A stretch of DNA of 8,134 nucleotides from Nitriliruptoraceae bacterium (GTDB lineage: Bacteria; Actinomycetota; Nitriliruptoria; Nitriliruptorales; Nitriliruptoraceae): contig SKNK01000371.1 in NCBI GenBank assembly GCA_007120565.1, forward strand, positions 1-8,134, read 5' to 3'. Positions within the stretch are counted from its first letter, which is position 1, and each line of letters begins with the position of its first letter. This document shows, piece by piece, positions 6,135-8,134 of this stretch. The notes below the pieces were generated by a model. That model was not told the DNA's origin and did not search any database. It was given only the letters and a program-made list of their open reading frames with translations. The position numbers and the translations under genes are program-made.

Positions 6135-7523
6135 ATGGTCGAACGCCGTAGCTGGGCCGAGCCGTTCCGCATCAAGGTGGTCGAACCGATCCACATGACC
6201 ACACGAGAGGAGCGTGTGCGAGCGATCGAAGAGGCGGGCTACAACACCTTCCTCCTGCGCGCCGATGACGTGTACATCGATCTGCTGACCGACTCCGGCA
6301 CCTCGGCGATGTCCGATCGGCAGTGGGCGTCGATGATGATCGGCGATGAGGCGTACGCCGGAAGCCACAGCTTCTATCGCCTGGTCGACGCGGTGCAGGA
6401 GGTCTACGGCTACGAGGAGTTGGTTCCGACCCATCAGGGGCGAGGTGCCGAGCACATCCTCAGTCAGATCCTCATCAGCCCGGGTGACGTCGTACCCGGG
6501 AACATGTACTTCACCACGACCCGGTTCCACCAGGAGTACGCAGGTGGCCGGTTCGTGGACGTCATCGTCGAGGAGGCCCACGATCCCGCGGATCTGCACC
6601 CCTTCAAGGGCAACATCGACCTGGCCAAGTTGCAGGCGGTGATCGATGAGCACGGCGCGGAGAAGGTCCCGTACGTCTCCTTCGAGACCAACGTGAACAT
6701 GGCCGGTGGGCAGCCGGCATCCATGGCCAACCTCAAGGCGACCTACGAACTCTGCCGCGCCAACGACATCCTCGTGATGCTCGACGCCACCCGTGCACTG
6801 GAGAACGCCTACTTCATCCAGCAGCGCGAGGCCGGCTTCGAGGACCGCAGCATCGGGTCGATCCTGCGTGAGATCTGTTCGTACTCCGATGGCGCGACCG
6901 TGTCCTCGAAGAAGGACAACCTCGTCAACATCGGGGGGTTCCTGGCGCTGCGTGATCCTGAACTGGCCCGGCGAGCACGCGCTCTGCTGGTCGCGTTCGA
7001 GGGTCTGCAGACCTACGGCGGCATGGCCGGCCGCGATATGGAAGCGCTGGCCACGGGCATCCGCGAGATGGTCGCCACCGACGACCACATCCGGGCTCGG
7101 ATCGGACAGGTCGAGTACCTCGGGGACCTCCTCATCAAGGCCGACGTCCCGGTCGTGCGCCCCATCGGCGGACACGGGGTCTTCCTCGACGCAGCCGCGA
7201 TCGTGCCCCACGTGCCACAGGACCGGTTCCCGGCACAGGCGCTGACCGCAGCCTTGTACGTCGACGCCGGCGTGCGCGGCATGGAGCGCGGGGTGGTCTC
7301 CGCCGGCCGAGACCCGGCCACGGGAGACCACAAGTACCCCAAGCTCGAACTGGTACGTCTGACGATCCCGCGACGGGTCTACACCCAGGCGCACATGGAT
7401 GTGGTCGCGGAGTCGGTCATCGCGGTGCACGAACAGCGCGATCGGATCGAGGGGCTCCGCTTCACCTACGAACCGGAGGACCTGCGGTTCTTCCAGGCGA
7501 GGTTCGAACCGATCCCCGCCTGA
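6135..7523 (+). CDS. tpl: Tyrosine phenol-lyase (beta-eliminating PLP lyase)
   Basis: This enzyme is predicted to cleave L-tyrosine to phenol, pyruvate and ammonia in the cytosol. The 462-residue product aligns along its length with the tyrosine phenol-lyase/tryptophanase family (C. freundii enzyme: 456 residues). Comparing with the remembered C. freundii sequence, Y71, R100, N185, D214, R217, the PLP lysine K257 and R404 correspond to Y74, R103, N188, D217, R220, K260 (SSKK) and R408. The residues that favour tyrosine over tryptophan are also present. T124 corresponds to T127 (YFTTTR). M379 and R381 correspond to M383 and R385 (RGMERG), where tryptophanase has EIG. M288 is replaced by L291. 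The ATG at 6135 follows GGAGG at six bases and gives the expected start shortly before AEPFRIK. No tyrosine transporter or regulator is adjacent. Confidence 0.9.
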   Translation: MVERRSWAEPFRIKVVEPIHMTTREERVRAIEEAGYNTFLLRADDVYIDLLTDSGTSAMSDRQWASMMIGDEAYAGSHSFYRLVDAVQEVYGYEELVPTHQGRGAEHILSQILISPGDVVPGNMYFTTTRFHQEYAGGRFVDVIVEEAHDPADLHPFKGNIDLAKLQAVIDEHGAEKVPYVSFETNVNMAGGQPASMANLKATYELCRANDILVMLDATRALENAYFIQQREAGFEDRSIGSILREICSYSDGATVSSKKDNLVNIGGFLALRDPELARRARALLVAFEGLQTYGGMAGRDMEALATGIREMVATDDHIRARIGQVEYLGDLLIKADVPVVRPIGGHGVFLDAAAIVPHVPQDRFPAQALTAALYVDAGVRGMERGVVSAGRDPATGDHKYPKLELVRLTIPRRVYTQAHMDVVAESVIAVHEQRDRIEGLRFTYEPEDLRFFQARFEPIPA

Positions 7524-7536
7524 ACCTAGGTGCGCC

Positions 7537-8134
7537 TCAGCGAGCTGGGTCGAGCATGAGCTTGCCGATGGTGCGACGTTCCCGCAGGTCACGGTGGGCC
7601 TGGGCGGCCTCGGACAGACCGTAGGTGCCGCTGACGACCGGGCGCAGCTTGCCCCCTGCGGTCAGCTCGAGCAGCTCCTGCATGGGAGCGGCGAAGTGGC
7701 GCTTCGGATCCGTCATCGCGTGGGCGAGCCAGAACCCGATCACGCCCCGTGAGCGACCCATCAGCTGCCCGAGGTCGATGCGTGAGGGCGCTTCGCGGGA
7801 CGCCATGCCGAAGCACACCAGCCGTCCGAACGGTGCGAGCGCTGCCAGGCTCTGATCGGTGGTGCGGCCCCCGACCATCTCCAGGACGACGTCGACCTTG
7901 CGGCCCCCGTTCGCGGCCTCCAACGCGGCCTTGAGGTCATCCTCGCGTGCGTCGATGGTCACGTCGGCTCCGAGCTCCGTAGCCAACTGGCGTTTGGCCT
8001 CGCTGGACGCCACGGCGATGACCCGTCCGGCGCCGTAGAGCTTGGCGAGTTGCACGGCAAGGGTGCCGACGCCGCCAGCCGCGGCGTGGACGACCACCGA
8101 CTCCCCACTCTCCAGCTTGGCTGAGGTCCGCAGC
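7537..8134 (-). CDS. MDR-family oxidoreductase, quinone-oxidoreductase-like (partial, N-terminus off window)
   Basis: The visible 198 residues are the C-terminal part of a medium-chain dehydrogenase/reductase; the frame stays open to the right edge, so the start lies beyond it. ESVVVHAAAGGVGTLAVQLA is the strand, glycine-rich turn (AAGGVG) and helix that bind the NADP(H) pyrophosphate. VIAVASSEAKRQLATELGAD is the next beta-alpha unit, then VDVVLEMVGG, a strand preceding a further alpha unit. GRLVCFGMAS and the closing TIGKLMLDPAR match the NADPH:quinone oxidoreductase branch of the family. Catalytic-zinc ligands, if any, would be in the missing N-terminal half, though this branch normally lacks zinc. 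An internal GTG at 8095-8097 is not a credible start because the family sequence clearly continues upstream (LRTSAKLESGES). It converges with tpl, with 13 bases between the stops. Confidence 0.9.
   Translation of the reverse strand, partial: LRTSAKLESGESVVVHAAAGGVGTLAVQLAKLYGAGRVIAVASSEAKRQLATELGADVTIDAREDDLKAALEAANGGRKVDVVLEMVGGRTTDQSLAALAPFGRLVCFGMASREAPSRIDLGQLMGRSRGVIGFWLAHAMTDPKRHFAAPMQELLELTAGGKLRPVVSGTYGLSEAAQAHRDLRERRTIGKLMLDPAR

Noticed and set aside
7524..7531. ACCTAGGT palindrome between tpl and the oxidoreductase gene as a bidirectional terminator
   Set aside because: Eight bases with no loop cannot form a useful hairpin, and it is short enough to be chance.
6090..7592. 500-residue minus-strand open frame opposite the lyase gene
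   Set aside because: It is a mirror of the tpl codon pattern, has no recognisable domain, and also overlaps the end of the oxidoreductase gene.

Overview
This is a high-GC stretch from what looks like a member of the Actinomycetota. The evidence is the strong GC bias at third codon positions, frequent GTG starts, a DUF2510-type membrane protein, and the classic rplU-rpmA-obgE-proB block. A deep-branching class such as Nitriliruptoria is conceivable, but the window does not prove it. Eight genes are well supported, one of them cut by the right edge; a few codons at the left edge may be the tail of another gene.

Left part (1-3749): a long non-coding leader (32-450) carries a good sigma70-type promoter and then opens into rplU (L21) and rpmA (L27). 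A perfect 30-base palindrome follows rpmA and probably acts as a terminator or attenuator. After it come obgE (ribosome-assembly GTPase) and proB (glutamate 5-kinase), which overlap by four bases (GTGA) and are probably translationally coupled. proA does not follow proB.

Middle part (3768-6029): a class I SAM-dependent methyltransferase lies 18 bases after proB on the same strand and could be the end of that operon. Convergent to it, on the minus strand, is an unusual membrane protein: N-terminal DUF2510, one transmembrane helix, an acidic extracytoplasmic linker and a C-terminal domain resembling SPOR. Divergent from that gene is a small split-barrel flavin/F420-binding protein of the pyridoxamine-phosphate-oxidase superfamily.

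Right part (6135-8134): a PLP-dependent beta-eliminating lyase keeps the residues that distinguish tyrosine phenol-lyase from tryptophanase. A hairpin-rich leader precedes it. It converges with a partial MDR-family (quinone-oxidoreductase-like) oxidoreductase that runs off the window.

The left part is core housekeeping (ribosome synthesis, ribosome assembly, proline synthesis). The right part looks like independent single-gene units. No CRISPR array, mobile element, tRNA or rRNA gene was seen. No multi-gene undescribed system is convincing here; the best leads are the tyrosine phenol-lyase and the DUF2510/SPOR-like protein.
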